A DNA stretch of 64,000 nucleotides, taken from NCBI RefSeq assembly GCF_900141765.1, contig NZ_FSRK01000002.1, forward strand, positions 744,001 through 808,000, written 5' to 3'. Numbering within the stretch: position 1 is the first letter of the stretch; each line of letters starts with the position of its first letter. A program made the position numbers and the translations under genes. Shown piece after piece: positions 17,365-26,348 of the stretch. The notes beneath the pieces were generated by a model that was not told where the DNA came from, did not search any database, and was given only the letters and a program-made list of their open reading frames with translations. The stretch is from Epilithonimonas zeae. Its GTDB lineage: Bacteria > Bacteroidota > Bacteroidia > Flavobacteriales > Weeksellaceae.

Positions 17365-18078
17365 ATGAAAGCATTACTATTTGCTGCGGGAATGGGAACC
17401 CGACTAAAACCTTTCACAGACAACCATCCGAAAGCTTTGGCGCAAGTTAACGGCGTTGCGCTTTTAGAAAGAAATATAAAATATCTCCAGAGCTACGGGA
17501 TTAATGATTTTGTCATTAATATTCATCATTTTGGAGGACAGATTTTGGCATTTTTAGCAGAGAATGATAACTTCGGTGCTAATATAGAAATCTCCAACGA
17601 GTCAGAAGAACTTCTGGAAACCGGTGGTGGACTTTTGTTCGCCAAAAGATTTTTGGAAAACGAAAAGACATTCCTGATAATGAATGTTGATATCCTGACT
17701 GACCTTAATATCACAAACTTCATCAAGCTTCACGAAATAAAAGGTGGAATGATAACTTTGGCGGTTTCTGACAGAGACAGTTCCAGAAAGCTGATGTTCA
17801 ATGATAAAATGTATCTTAAAGGCTGGAAAAACTTGACTACAAATAAAAAAACTGTAGTTGGCGGTATTTTCAAATTAAGAGAATTGGCGTTCAGTGGCGT
17901 TCATTGTGTAAATTCTGAGATATTTGAGAAAATGACCAGAACCGGGAAATTCTCTATTATGGACGAATATATGGATCTGATGAAAGAAGATATCATCATC
18001 GGTTATCAACACACTGCAAACCTTATAGATGTTGGAAAACCAGAATCAATTACCGAAGCAGAAAGACTATTCAAATGA
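17365..18078 (+). CDS. MurU-like sugar-1-phosphate nucleotidyltransferase
   Basis: The 237 residues form a nucleotidyltransferase domain with AAGMGTRLKPFT (7-18), HPKAL (21-25), ETGGG (85-89) and NVD (107-109). The ETGGG segment and short length are typical of MurU, which makes UDP-MurNAc from MurNAc-1-phosphate in cell-wall recycling; other NDP-sugar products remain possible. Its stop overlaps the start of the next gene by four bases (ATGA), showing translational coupling. The RapZ-C protein is upstream. The sugar kinase (AmgK) that normally supplies MurU is not next to it. Confidence 0.85.
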   Translation: MKALLFAAGMGTRLKPFTDNHPKALAQVNGVALLERNIKYLQSYGINDFVINIHHFGGQILAFLAENDNFGANIEISNESEELLETGGGLLFAKRFLENEKTFLIMNVDILTDLNITNFIKLHEIKGGMITLAVSDRDSSRKLMFNDKMYLKGWKNLTTNKKTVVGGIFKLRELAFSGVHCVNSEIFEKMTRTGKFSIMDEYMDLMKEDIIIGYQHTANLIDVGKPESITEAERLFK

Positions 18079-18785
18079 CACAACAAGACGAAGATAAAAG
18101 ATTACAGGAAAGCCTGAGGCAGAAAACCTGGGACGAGACGATTACGAAGGACAGCTGGATGGTTTTCCGGGTAATGTCGGAATTTGTAGATGGCTATGAG
18201 AAAATGGCGAAAATTGGACCTTGTGTTTCGATTTTTGGTTCTGCAAGGTTGAAAGAAGACAACTTTTACTATAAAATGGCTTCTGACATTGCACAGAAAA
18301 TCACAGAAATTGGATTCGGTGTCATCACTGGTGGCGGACCTGGAATAATGGAAGCCGGAAACAGAGGTGCTAGCGGACAAGGAAAATCAATTGGTCTAAA
18401 TATCGAATTACCTTTTGAACAGCACTTTAACCCTTATGTTGACAAAGGGTATAATATCAATTTTGATTATTTTTTCGTTAGAAAAGTGATGTTCGTGAAA
18501 TATTCTCAAGGTTTTGTAGTGATGCCCGGAGGTTTCGGAACATTGGATGAACTGTCAGAAGCTTTGACTTTAATTCAAACCAATAAAATAGGCAAATTCC
18601 CCATCGTTTTGGTGGGAAGTGAGTTCTGGAGCGGATTGTTGGATTGGTTCAAAGGAACTTTGTTGAAAGAAGGTTTGATTGCAGAGAAAGACTTGTCGCT
18701 TTTCCGTGTAGTTGATACTGCGGAAGATGCGGTTGAGCATATCAAATCTTTCTATGACAAATATTCTGTAAGTGTGAATTTCTAA
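18075..18785 (+). CDS. LOG family protein (nucleotide 5'-monophosphate phosphoribohydrolase type)
   Basis: The 236-residue product has the Rossmann-like LOG fold: SIFGSAR (52-58), GGGPGIMEA (86-94) and the active-site motif PGGFGTLDE (151-159). LOG enzymes split nucleoside 5'-monophosphates into a base and ribose 5-phosphate. Bacterial members act in nucleotide turnover or cytokinin activation, and the sequence alone does not decide which. The start overlaps the end of the nucleotidyltransferase gene by four bases. Confidence 0.92.
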   Translation: MTQQDEDKRLQESLRQKTWDETITKDSWMVFRVMSEFVDGYEKMAKIGPCVSIFGSARLKEDNFYYKMASDIAQKITEIGFGVITGGGPGIMEAGNRGASGQGKSIGLNIELPFEQHFNPYVDKGYNINFDYFFVRKVMFVKYSQGFVVMPGGFGTLDELSEALTLIQTNKIGKFPIVLVGSEFWSGLLDWFKGTLLKEGLIAEKDLSLFRVVDTAEDAVEHIKSFYDKYSVSVNF

Positions 18786-18842
18786 TCTGTGGCATATAAT
18801 TTGACCAAATATTATATTAAATTTATTAAAACATTACAAAAA

Positions 18843-19316
18843 ATGAAAAAATCAATATTTATATTATCTCTGGGAATTTTGTTAATCAGTTTTTTCAGTT
18901 TTAAAGATTTTGACTTCTTCTCGTCTATGACCAAAGTTGATTATATTGATGGAAGCAAGACGCTGAAGTTTACAACAAAATTGAACACCAACCATATTTC
19001 ACAAGCTGTAAAGATTGATCCATCTACTGCAGGTTTTGAAGCAGAAGTGAAAAAATATGTAAATAACAATGTAGATGTTGCTATAAATGGCGCTGCAAAA
19101 ACATTGACTTTTACAGGTAGTCAAGTGAACGGCGAATCTGTTTGGGTTTATTATGAAGTGGGAAATGTTTCTGATATATCCAGCTTGAAAATCAAAAACA
19201 GTATCCTGATTGGACAGTTTCCAAAGCAAGTCAATATTATGAATATTACTTACAAAGGTACTCTGAAAACGCTCAATTTCCAGAAAGGAAAAGAAAGTTC
19301 AGAAGTTACTTTCTAG
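18843..19316 (+). CDS. DUF6702-like secreted protein
   Basis: From ATG 18843 the product is 157 residues with a signal segment (MKKSIFILSLGILLISFFSF). An in-frame GTG at 18789 would add 18 residues but would bury the signal peptide, so it was not used. The rest is predicted beta-rich, with KTLKFTTKLNTNHI, a central helical region (FEAEVKKYVNNNVDVAING) and a C-terminal NIMNITYKGTLKTLNF segment, typical of the small DUF6702 family of Bacteroidota. The function is unknown. It lies 57 bases after the LOG gene and ends at a strong terminator. Confidence 0.78.
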   Translation: MKKSIFILSLGILLISFFSFKDFDFFSSMTKVDYIDGSKTLKFTTKLNTNHISQAVKIDPSTAGFEAEVKKYVNNNVDVAINGAAKTLTFTGSQVNGESVWVYYEVGNVSDISSLKIKNSILIGQFPKQVNIMNITYKGTLKTLNFQKGKESSEVTF

Positions 19317-19324
19317 ATAAAATT

Positions 19325-19350
19325 AAAGTCGGCAATTAGCCGACTTTTTT
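19325..19350. terminator. bidirectional hairpin terminator
   Basis: AAAGTCGGC at 19325-19333 pairs with GCCGACTTT at 19339-19347 around a short loop and is followed by T. It separates the convergent genes ending at 19316 and 19353. Confidence 0.88.
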
Positions 19351-19352
19351 AT

Positions 19353-20117
19353 TTATTCTGTTTCTATAATAATGACATTGTCTTTGTCCTTGAACTGATG
19401 ATTCTTATCCATCATTTCCTTGAGATTGAAATTCACTTCGATAGTTTTATTGTCAACTTTCTTAATCCAATCATGTTTTCCTGTGATTGATTTTATTTTC
19501 TTATCGAAGACTAATTTGTTTTTCAAATCCATTTCCATCATATTCAGGAAACCATCTATATCTTCTTTTGTTGTTTGCCCGTCGGTTTCGCCACCTTTCA
19601 AGAGCGCTTCAAAATCACTTGGAGACATTTGAAGTTTTGACATATCTATTTTCAAAGATTTCCCATCCCAGTCATCGAAAGCGGTATTGTTCATCATAGA
19701 GCCTTCTTTACCTAAAAGTGAACCAACTCCTGCTAATTCAGCATTAGTCAAAGGGTCAGATTTTACAGAGAAACCTTTGAAGTTGTCTGCATCAAAATTA
19801 CCTTTGAAGAATATCTTTTTCATCAGTTTTATAGAATCCGGATTGGTGGCTGCTTTGCCTTCCATTTTCTGCATCTCGTACAAATTCTGCCAGTCACGAG
19901 GGTACTTTTCCATTTTCATCAAATCTGAACTTTGATTGAGAGAATCCGGCATAAAAGATTTCATCATTTCCACTGCCTGAGACATATCGATGTCTGTCGC
20001 AAAACTCACTTTTTTATCAGCATGATAATGATTGGTTGTAGAAATAGAACACGAGTGGAGCAGGAATAATCCGCAAAATATTATGATTGCTTTCCAGATG
20101 GTAGTTTGGGTTTTCAT
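19353..20117 (-). CDS. lipoprotein of unknown function
   Basis: From ATG 20117 this gives 254 residues beginning MKTQTTIWKAIIIFCGLFLL, then the lipobox LHSC. An upstream TTG at 20126 is possible but less likely. The mature part is polar and rich in Met, Lys and Asp, with repeated phrases of the type DMSQAVEMMKSF and FLNMMEMDLKNKLVF. No domain is recognised. It lies 52 bases downstream of the SafE-like gene at the end of the cco locus and might be co-transcribed, but it is not a known oxidase factor. Confidence 0.75.
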   Translation of the reverse strand: MKTQTTIWKAIIIFCGLFLLHSCSISTTNHYHADKKVSFATDIDMSQAVEMMKSFMPDSLNQSSDLMKMEKYPRDWQNLYEMQKMEGKAATNPDSIKLMKKIFFKGNFDADNFKGFSVKSDPLTNAELAGVGSLLGKEGSMMNNTAFDDWDGKSLKIDMSKLQMSPSDFEALLKGGETDGQTTKEDIDGFLNMMEMDLKNKLVFDKKIKSITGKHDWIKKVDNKTIEVNFNLKEMMDKNHQFKDKDNVIIIETE

Positions 20118-20169
20118 TAATTTCAATTTGTCGATTTAAAATTAATTAAAAATTTGAGATAAACTTCAA

Positions 20170-20907
20170 TTAATGACAATTCGTGTGATCCAGATGGAAA
20201 CCTTCTTTAGAATGCTGAACGTGCAAAGCTTCGGAATGTGGTGAAACGTAAGGAATTCCTAACTCCAAACCTCTCAGAACGAATAATCCGCCCAAGACAA
20301 TCATCATCACAGGAATCACTCTCAATATTTTGACCCGAAAAGTGGTCGTAATGAAGTTTCCCAAGAAAACTACGGCAAACATAAACGGAAAAGTCCCTAA
20401 CCCAAATAACAGCATAAAAACTGAGCTTTGCCAGATTCCGCCTGCTGCTAATGATGCGGTTAACGCCATATAAACCATTCCGCAAGGTAAAAAGCCGTTC
20501 AGGATTCCTGTGGCGAAACGGGATTTATAATCTGGTCTTTGGAGGATTTTTCCCAATTGCATTTTGACTTTCAACAAAGCCTTTGACACAAAAGGAATTT
20601 TAGCAGCAAAATCTTTTCCTCCGAAAGAAGAAATCGCCATTATAATTAATAAAACTCCGACCGAAACTGTTAAGTATTTTTGAAAACCGGCCAACTCAAA
20701 GCTTTGACCAATGATTCCAAGAACTGCTCCCAGAAAAGAGTAAGTCAGAATTCTACCGAACTGATAAGTAATATTTTGTAAGTAGAAATTAGCTTTCTGA
20801 TTTTTGGTAAGACCCATAGATAAAGCGATAGGACCGCACATCCCAATACAATGGAAGCCGGAGGCAAAGCCTAATCCAATCGCTGATATGATGAAGGTCA
20901 TTTCCAT
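20170..20907 (-). CDS. sulfite exporter TauE/SafE-like membrane protein of the cco locus (COG2836)
   Basis: The 245-residue protein has about six transmembrane helices and, near its N-terminus, FHCIGMCGP (about 18-26), a Cys/His motif typical of the COG2836 members found next to cbb3 oxidase genes. The C-terminus is His-rich (HSEALHVQHSKEGFHLDHTNCH), suggesting metal contact. COG2836 proteins have been linked to copper handling and oxidase assembly, but the exact reaction is not settled. Its start overlaps the end of ccoH by ten bases, so the two are co-translated. Confidence 0.85.
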   Translation of the reverse strand: MEMTFIISAIGLGFASGFHCIGMCGPIALSMGLTKNQKANFYLQNITYQFGRILTYSFLGAVLGIIGQSFELAGFQKYLTVSVGVLLIIMAISSFGGKDFAAKIPFVSKALLKVKMQLGKILQRPDYKSRFATGILNGFLPCGMVYMALTASLAAGGIWQSSVFMLLFGLGTFPFMFAVVFLGNFITTTFRVKILRVIPVMMIVLGGLFVLRGLELGIPYVSPHSEALHVQHSKEGFHLDHTNCH

Positions 20908-21347
20908 AGAATATCGTAATCTATCTGATATGATTTTTTATTTTCTGTCCATTTTAGCTTCAAAGTGTATGAGCCTGGAGATAAAACTTTTTTAGGAATT
21001 AAGAAAACGTTGTGCTGTAAACCGACTTCCTTTTTTACATCCAAATTAGAATCTTCAGTTCTGAATAATACAAAATTTACTTTATCATCATCCACTTTGA
21101 TACTCTCCGGAAAAGTAATCATCATTCCTTCACTGGTTGCTTTATAAACTGGTTGTTCTTTTAGTTGAGCTGCATTTTTCTTCGCATCAATGATATTCTG
21201 ATATTGTAATTCCTCTTCGTAGTAATTATTGGAAATCATTTCTGCATTTTGTTTCCCCATCGGAAAGACGAAAATCAAAAATAAGATGAACAGTATAAAA
21301 CATCCTAAAGCTATCGCCAAACCGTGTCCCCAATGTAATTTTTTCAT
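20898..21347 (-). CDS. ccoH: FixH/CcoH family cbb3 oxidase assembly protein
   Basis: The 149-residue protein has one N-terminal transmembrane helix (about 11-31) followed by a periplasmic Ig-like domain ending KLKWTENKKSYQIDYDILWK, as in the FixH family (PF05751). CcoH is a membrane protein that helps assemble or stabilise the cbb3 oxidase. Position between ccoG and the SafE-like gene supports the call. It overlaps the downstream gene by ten bases. Confidence 0.88.
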   Translation of the reverse strand: MKKLHWGHGLAIALGCFILFILFLIFVFPMGKQNAEMISNNYYEEELQYQNIIDAKKNAAQLKEQPVYKATSEGMMITFPESIKVDDDKVNFVLFRTEDSNLDVKKEVGLQHNVFLIPKKVLSPGSYTLKLKWTENKKSYQIDYDILWK

Positions 21348-21360
21348 TTTCTAATTAGAT

Positions 21361-22812
21361 TTAAAATTGAAATTTGAAAGGTCCCTCAAAGTAAGTGTTA
21401 TAAGAATCTAATAATTCTCCGTTCATATCATAAACACCCAATTCGAGATTTTGTTTGGACAATTTGATTTGACTTTCTGGGAAACTTACATTGATGGTTC
21501 CTTTTATCATCGCATCTCTCTTCAGAACAATTTTGTTGGTTGCACTAGAAGATATTTCTCCGTTTTTAGGTTCGATGATTTTGATGATAACGGTTTTTGT
21601 TTCGTTCGATTTATTGAGGAAAGTATAATTATAAGTATTAGTAATTTTTCCATCTCTTACAAAGAAAGTTGACCCGGGAGGTTTCAGGAATTTAGCTTCC
21701 ATTTGCCCTCTGTTGTAAAGCAGAAATCCAAGGAATCCAACTAACAAAGTCAATATCACAGAGTAAATTTTCATTTTGCCGGAGAATTTGAACTGTTGCT
21801 GTTCTTCAATTTCTTTTTCAGAAGCATAACGAATCAATCCTGGTGGAAGACCCACTTTTACCATCACTTCATCACAGGCATCGATACATGCTGTACAATT
21901 CACGCATTCCATCTGTAAACCATCACGGATGTCGATTCCTGTTGGACAAACTACAACACACTGCTTACAATCGATACAATCGCCTTTTCCTTGGGCTCTT
22001 CTGTCTTCTCCTTTTTTCCATTTGGAACGGTTTTCTCCTCTTTTATAATCGTAAAAAACATTGATGGTTTCTTTGTCTATCAAAACACCTTGCAATCTAC
22101 CATAAGGACAAACCATTGTACAAACCTGCTCTCTGAACCAAGCAAATACAAAGTAGAATGCTGCTGTGAACATAATCATCACCAAGAAATTGGTTGGTTT
22201 TGCAAACGGACCTTCCTGCATTATTCTCAACACCTCTTCATAACCTACGATGTACATAAACATAATGTGGGTTATTACTAATGAGATGATGATGAATATT
22301 GTCCATTTAAGAGCACGTTTCCAGATTTTTTCAGAATCCCAAGCTTGACTGTCTAATCTTATCTGCTTATTTCTGTCGCCTTCTATTGCGTATTCTATTT
22401 TACGGAAAATCATTTCCAAAAAGATGGTTTGCGGACAAATCCAGCCACAAAATATCCTTCCGAAGGCTACTGTGAAAAGAATAATAAATATTAGTGACGC
22501 AATGGCGCCTAAAGCTAAAATAAAGAAATCCTGTGGATAAAATGGCTGACCAAAAATGAAGAATTGGCGTTCTATAATATTGAATAAAAGAACCGGATTG
22601 CCGTTGATTTTTAAAAAAGGAATTACAAAATAGATTGCTAATAATACAATACTAACCAAATATCTGTAATTGGTATATTTACCCTTTGGTTTTCTTGGAA
22701 ATACCCATCTTCTTTTTCCGGTATTATCCATTGTCCCAACAGAGTCTCTGAATGTCTCAGCTTCTACCACCCAGCTTTCAGCCTCGTTGTATTTTTTTTC
22801 TGTCCCACTCAT
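21361..22812 (-). CDS. ccoG: cytochrome c oxidase accessory protein CcoG (FixG/RdxA)
   Basis: From ATG 22812 the product has 483 residues; a longer frame from 22872 exists, but the extra 20 residues run through a structured repeat and are unlikely to be coding. Transmembrane helices hold CGWICPQT and CTMVCPYGRLQG. Two 4Fe-4S ferredoxin motifs follow: CIDCKQCVVVCP and CVNCTACIDACD. A further helix and a C-terminal periplasmic Ig-like part complete it. CcoG is thought to reduce copper for insertion into the oxidase. It lies after ccoP, separated by the palindromic element at 22828-22914. Confidence 0.95.
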   Translation of the reverse strand: MSGTEKKYNEAESWVVEAETFRDSVGTMDNTGKRRWVFPRKPKGKYTNYRYLVSIVLLAIYFVIPFLKINGNPVLLFNIIERQFFIFGQPFYPQDFFILALGAIASLIFIILFTVAFGRIFCGWICPQTIFLEMIFRKIEYAIEGDRNKQIRLDSQAWDSEKIWKRALKWTIFIIISLVITHIMFMYIVGYEEVLRIMQEGPFAKPTNFLVMIMFTAAFYFVFAWFREQVCTMVCPYGRLQGVLIDKETINVFYDYKRGENRSKWKKGEDRRAQGKGDCIDCKQCVVVCPTGIDIRDGLQMECVNCTACIDACDEVMVKVGLPPGLIRYASEKEIEEQQQFKFSGKMKIYSVILTLLVGFLGFLLYNRGQMEAKFLKPPGSTFFVRDGKITNTYNYTFLNKSNETKTVIIKIIEPKNGEISSSATNKIVLKRDAMIKGTINVSFPESQIKLSKQNLELGVYDMNGELLDSYNTYFEGPFKFQF

Positions 22813-22827
22813 AATATTTAGATAAAA

Positions 22828-22914
22828 AAAGAGATTGTCCGAAAAACGAATTGTAATTAATTCATTTTCCAAATATCATTCCGAATAGAACGATATCCTT
22901 GTGACAATCTCTTT
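22828..22914. repeat. structured palindromic element between ccoP and ccoG
   Basis: AAAGAGATTGTC at 22828-22839 and GACAATCTCTTT at 22903-22914 are perfect 12-base inverted ends. Between them ATATCATTC-cgaata-GAACGATAT forms a second hairpin (22874-22897) and GAATT-gtaatt-AATTC a third, so the RNA could fold into a branched structure. It lies in the ccoP-ccoG leader. The motif style resembles repeats I recall from other Bacteroidota genomes, so it is probably a small dispersed element. It might also slow transcription or set an mRNA end. Confidence 0.6.
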
Positions 22915-22936
22915 GTATGTTAAGTTGTTTTACTGC

Positions 22937-23815
22937 TTATTTTTCCCAGTGTGCTTCTGTTCCCTGAGGAGCAGCGCCACCTTGTGCTTCAGTAATAGGT
23001 GCCTGTTCTTGGTTGATGTGATAAACATAAGCTGCTACCGCCTGCATTTCAAAACCATTAACAACACCATTTTTACCCCAAGCCTGCATTGTTGGGTTGT
23101 TTTTACTACCGTTATCTACCATATAGAAAACATTTTTGAACAAAGTTTTCTCAGGTTGATTAATCCAGAAATTATCAGTTAAGTTAGGTCCAATTCCTCC
23201 TTTTCCACCTTCACCGTGACAAGAAACACAGTTCGTTTCGAAAACAGCTTTTCCAGCTTCTACATTGTCTTCTGAGAAAACAGCAGTTTCCAAAGTTGGT
23301 TGAGTAACAGTAGCCATATACTCACTAATTGCAGCAGTTTGCTCTCTGTATTCTTGCTCGTACTCTTTGTATGGATGTGCAAAATCTGTCAAGAAATAAG
23401 ATGAGATATATAAAATACAGTAAGCTGTACCAAAATAGAAAAGACCTAACCACCATTTTGGAAGCTGATTGTCAAGCTCCATAATTCCATCGAATCCGTG
23501 GTCGATAAGAATGTCTTTTTCTTCTTTCTCACCTTGGCTTTTGAAGGCACCATTCCACAAATATTGGAAATATGGAACTTTGGTTTCGTTAAGATAAGCT
23601 GCTTTTTCAGCGTCAGTTAATTTTTTGAATTTTTCGTTTTCAATCAAATCACCAATTGCAGTTTGAATGAATACAACTATAATACTGATTAAAGCTGTCC
23701 CCAAGAAATATCTGGACGTTAAAAAGTCAGATGACTGCGAGAACATATAAAACACTACCAGTAATAATCCTAAAACAATTAGAATATTAATATAAACAGG
23801 TGTTCTTCTTTTCAT
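22937..23815 (-). CDS. ccoP: cbb3-type cytochrome c oxidase subunit III (CcoP), one-heme form
   Basis: The 292-residue protein has two N-terminal transmembrane helices, a third one (about 120-142, WWLGLFYFGTAYCILYISSYF), and a C-terminal cytochrome c domain with CVSCH and the axial Met in PTMQAWG. Only one CXXCH is present, while CcoP of Proteobacteria has two; this is the form usual in Bacteroidota. It passes electrons from cytochromes to CcoN-CcoO. ccoQ lies 21 bases upstream and the whole set looks like one operon. Confidence 0.94.
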   Translation of the reverse strand: MKRRTPVYINILIVLGLLLVVFYMFSQSSDFLTSRYFLGTALISIIVVFIQTAIGDLIENEKFKKLTDAEKAAYLNETKVPYFQYLWNGAFKSQGEKEEKDILIDHGFDGIMELDNQLPKWWLGLFYFGTAYCILYISSYFLTDFAHPYKEYEQEYREQTAAISEYMATVTQPTLETAVFSEDNVEAGKAVFETNCVSCHGEGGKGGIGPNLTDNFWINQPEKTLFKNVFYMVDNGSKNNPTMQAWGKNGVVNGFEMQAVAAYVYHINQEQAPITEAQGGAAPQGTEAHWEK

Positions 23816-23836
23816 AGTTAATTATCTTTAATAGAG

Positions 23837-24034
23837 TTACAAAGTAAACTTGTCATCGTCGTGGTCTTTTTCCAAAGGTGCATTTTCTTCTTCGCTATAA
23901 TATTTCTTTGGTCTGTTGATTACGATATAAACCACAACTACAAAGAACAAGATGAAGATTATCATTGCTAAAGTTTGGAAAAAACCAGCGTTTTCCACAT
24001 TGGAGACGATGTCTTTAAAACTTTGCGGAATCAT
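23837..24034 (-). CDS. ccoQ: cbb3-type oxidase subunit CcoQ-like
   Basis: A 65-residue protein with one transmembrane helix (about 18-41, TLAMIIFILFFVVVVYIVINRP) and an acidic tail. Its size, topology and position between ccoNO and ccoP fit CcoQ/FixQ, which stabilises the oxidase core. CcoQ proteins vary so much that position is the main evidence. Confidence 0.85.
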   Translation of the reverse strand: MIPQSFKDIVSNVENAGFFQTLAMIIFILFFVVVVYIVINRPKKYYSEEENAPLEKDHDDDKFTL

Positions 24035-24047
24035 TTTGTTTTATATT

Positions 24048-26333
24048 TTAATTACTAGCTGTTTTTACTTCAGTTGTTTTGATATCCGTTCCTAATCTTT
24101 GCAGATAAGATATCAATGCTACGATTTCTCTCTTCTCAAGTGGTACAAATTGCTCGCCAGCTTTTGTTTTAGCATCTTTAGCTTCAGCAAAAGATTTTTT
24201 AACATCGGCAGCTTCTGAGAAAACATTCTTCACAATTGCACTGGCTTGGTTGTTCATCCAAGAATCCATTGTATCGATTTGAGCTTTTGTATAAGGAACA
24301 TCGAAAGTATTTTTCATCAATTCCAACTTAGCTTTAGATTTGCTTCTGTCAAGGGTATTTTCAATTAACCAAGGATATCTAGGCATAATAGAACCTGCAG
24401 ATGTAGACCTTGGATTGTACATATGTTTGAAGTGCCAAGAATCTGGTCTTGCGCCACCTTCTCTCTGCAAATCCGGGCCTGTTCTCTTAGAACCCCAAAG
24501 GAATGGTCTGTCATAGATGAATTCCCCAGCTTTAGAGTATTGCCCGTTTTTACCGTTGAATCTTACAACTTCATCACGGAAAGGACGGATCATCTGAGAG
24601 TGACAAGCATTACAGCCTTCTCTGATATAGATATCTCTACCTTCTAATTCCAACGGAGAATAAGGTTTAACCGCAGAAATTGTAGGGACGTTATCTTTTA
24701 CAAATATCGTAGGAAGGATTTCCAAAGAACCTCCAATTGCTAATACAACAAAAGATAATATCGATAAATAAAGCGGCGTTCTTTCTAACCAAAGGTGGAA
24801 AGTTTCGCCTTCTTTTCTTCCTTTTTTCACCTTTGCCAAAGCTGGTGCTTCTGCAGAAACATCTTTTTGGAAAGAACCTTTTCTAGCTGTTGCAATTAAG
24901 TTTACAACCATAAGAATGGCTCCGGAGAAATATAAGAAACCTCCAACAAATCTCATTTTGAAGTATGGAAGGATTGCTGTTACAGTATCCAACCAGTTTT
25001 TATAAACCAAAGTCCCGTCCGGATTGAATTGCTTCCACATTAAACCTTGTGTAAATCCTGAGATATACAATGGAACGGCGTAGAAAATAATCCCGAAAGT
25101 TCCTAACCAGAAATGCCAGTTAGCTAATTTTACAGACCACAACTTGGTTCTCCACAAAATTGGAACTAAATAATAAATAACACCAAATGCCATAAATCCA
25201 TTCCATCCCAATGCTCCTAAGTGAACGTGACCAATAACCCAATCGGTAAAGTGACCTACTTTGTTCACTGTTTTTGTTGCTAAAAGTGGACCTTCAAAAG
25301 TTGCCATACCATAACAAGTTACAGCCACAACAAAGAATTTAAGAACCGGATTTTCTCTTACTTTATCCCAAGCTCCTCTTAGTGTAAGAAGTCCGTTCAA
25401 CATTCCTCCCCAAGATGGTGCAATCAACATAATAGAGAAACCTGTTCCTACTGCCTGAGCCCAAGCTGGTAGAGAAGTATATTGTAAGTGGTGTGGACCA
25501 GCCCAGATATATACGAAGATTAATGACCAGAAGTGGATAATTGATAATTTGTATGAGAAAACTGGTCTGTCAGCTGCTTTTGGTACGAAGTAATACATCA
25601 TTCCAAGAACCGGAGTTGTCAGGAAGAATGCAACCGCATTGTGACCATACCACCATTGTACCAATGCATCTTTAACACCTGCGTAAGCTGAGTATGATTT
25701 CCAAGTAGAGAAAGATAATGGAACTTCTAAGTTATTGAAGATGTGAAGCATTGCTACGGCAACCCAAGTTCCGATGTAGAACCAAATCGCAACATACAAG
25801 TGTCTTACTCTTCTAATCGCAACCGTTGCGAACATATTGATTCCGAAAATAAGCCAAACAACCAAAATCAAAAGATCAATCGGCCATTCGTGTTCTGCGT
25901 ATTCTTTGGAGGTGTTAAGACCCATAAAGAATGTGATAATTGTTGTCACCAACATCAATTGCCATCCCCAGAAATGCATCCAAGACAGCGTGTCACTCCA
26001 CATTCTTGTTTTTAATAATCTTTGGATAGAGTAGTAGAATCCTGAGAAAAAGCTGTTCCCCACAAATGCAAAAATCACCATACTGGTGTGCATCATTCTA
26101 ATACGACCAAATCCAAAGGCACCCTGAGAATGAACTAATCCCTGCAATCCTTCACTTCTAAGCGTTCTGATTGTCGGGTCATCTGTTCCCAAGAAAAATT
26201 CCGGTAATTCAGGATAAAATAGTAACAACGCAGCCGTAAGTCCCAATAAAAAACCTACTAAACCGAAAACGACTGTCGCAATAAGAAAGGCGCGAACAAT
26301 CCCGTTGTCATAACTAAATTTTTGTGTTTCCAT
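24048..26333 (-). CDS. ccoN: fused cbb3-type cytochrome c oxidase subunits I and II (CcoN-CcoO)
   Basis: From ATG 26333 this is 761 residues. The N-terminal two thirds are CcoN, with HTSMVIFAF, GHNAVAFFLTTPVLGMMYYFVP, GPHHLQYT and IGHVHLGALGWNGF carrying the heme b and CuB histidines. The last third is CcoO: a transmembrane segment, then the heme c motif CNACHSQMIRPF and the segment GPDLQREGGARPDSWH. The fusion is usual in Bacteroidota. It catalyses four-electron reduction of oxygen at high affinity. A TTG start at 26348 would add five residues but ATG is preferred. It starts 15 bases after the ccoS stop. Confidence 0.96.
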   Translation of the reverse strand: METQKFSYDNGIVRAFLIATVVFGLVGFLLGLTAALLLFYPELPEFFLGTDDPTIRTLRSEGLQGLVHSQGAFGFGRIRMMHTSMVIFAFVGNSFFSGFYYSIQRLLKTRMWSDTLSWMHFWGWQLMLVTTIITFFMGLNTSKEYAEHEWPIDLLILVVWLIFGINMFATVAIRRVRHLYVAIWFYIGTWVAVAMLHIFNNLEVPLSFSTWKSYSAYAGVKDALVQWWYGHNAVAFFLTTPVLGMMYYFVPKAADRPVFSYKLSIIHFWSLIFVYIWAGPHHLQYTSLPAWAQAVGTGFSIMLIAPSWGGMLNGLLTLRGAWDKVRENPVLKFFVVAVTCYGMATFEGPLLATKTVNKVGHFTDWVIGHVHLGALGWNGFMAFGVIYYLVPILWRTKLWSVKLANWHFWLGTFGIIFYAVPLYISGFTQGLMWKQFNPDGTLVYKNWLDTVTAILPYFKMRFVGGFLYFSGAILMVVNLIATARKGSFQKDVSAEAPALAKVKKGRKEGETFHLWLERTPLYLSILSFVVLAIGGSLEILPTIFVKDNVPTISAVKPYSPLELEGRDIYIREGCNACHSQMIRPFRDEVVRFNGKNGQYSKAGEFIYDRPFLWGSKRTGPDLQREGGARPDSWHFKHMYNPRSTSAGSIMPRYPWLIENTLDRSKSKAKLELMKNTFDVPYTKAQIDTMDSWMNNQASAIVKNVFSEAADVKKSFAEAKDAKTKAGEQFVPLEKREIVALISYLQRLGTDIKTTEVKTASN

Positions 26334-26348
26334 ATCTACAAATAGCAA

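Noticed and set aside
22813-22872. Upstream extension of ccoG by 20 residues
   Set aside because: The extra codons run through the palindromic element and do not resemble the usual CcoG N-terminus, which fits the start at 22812.
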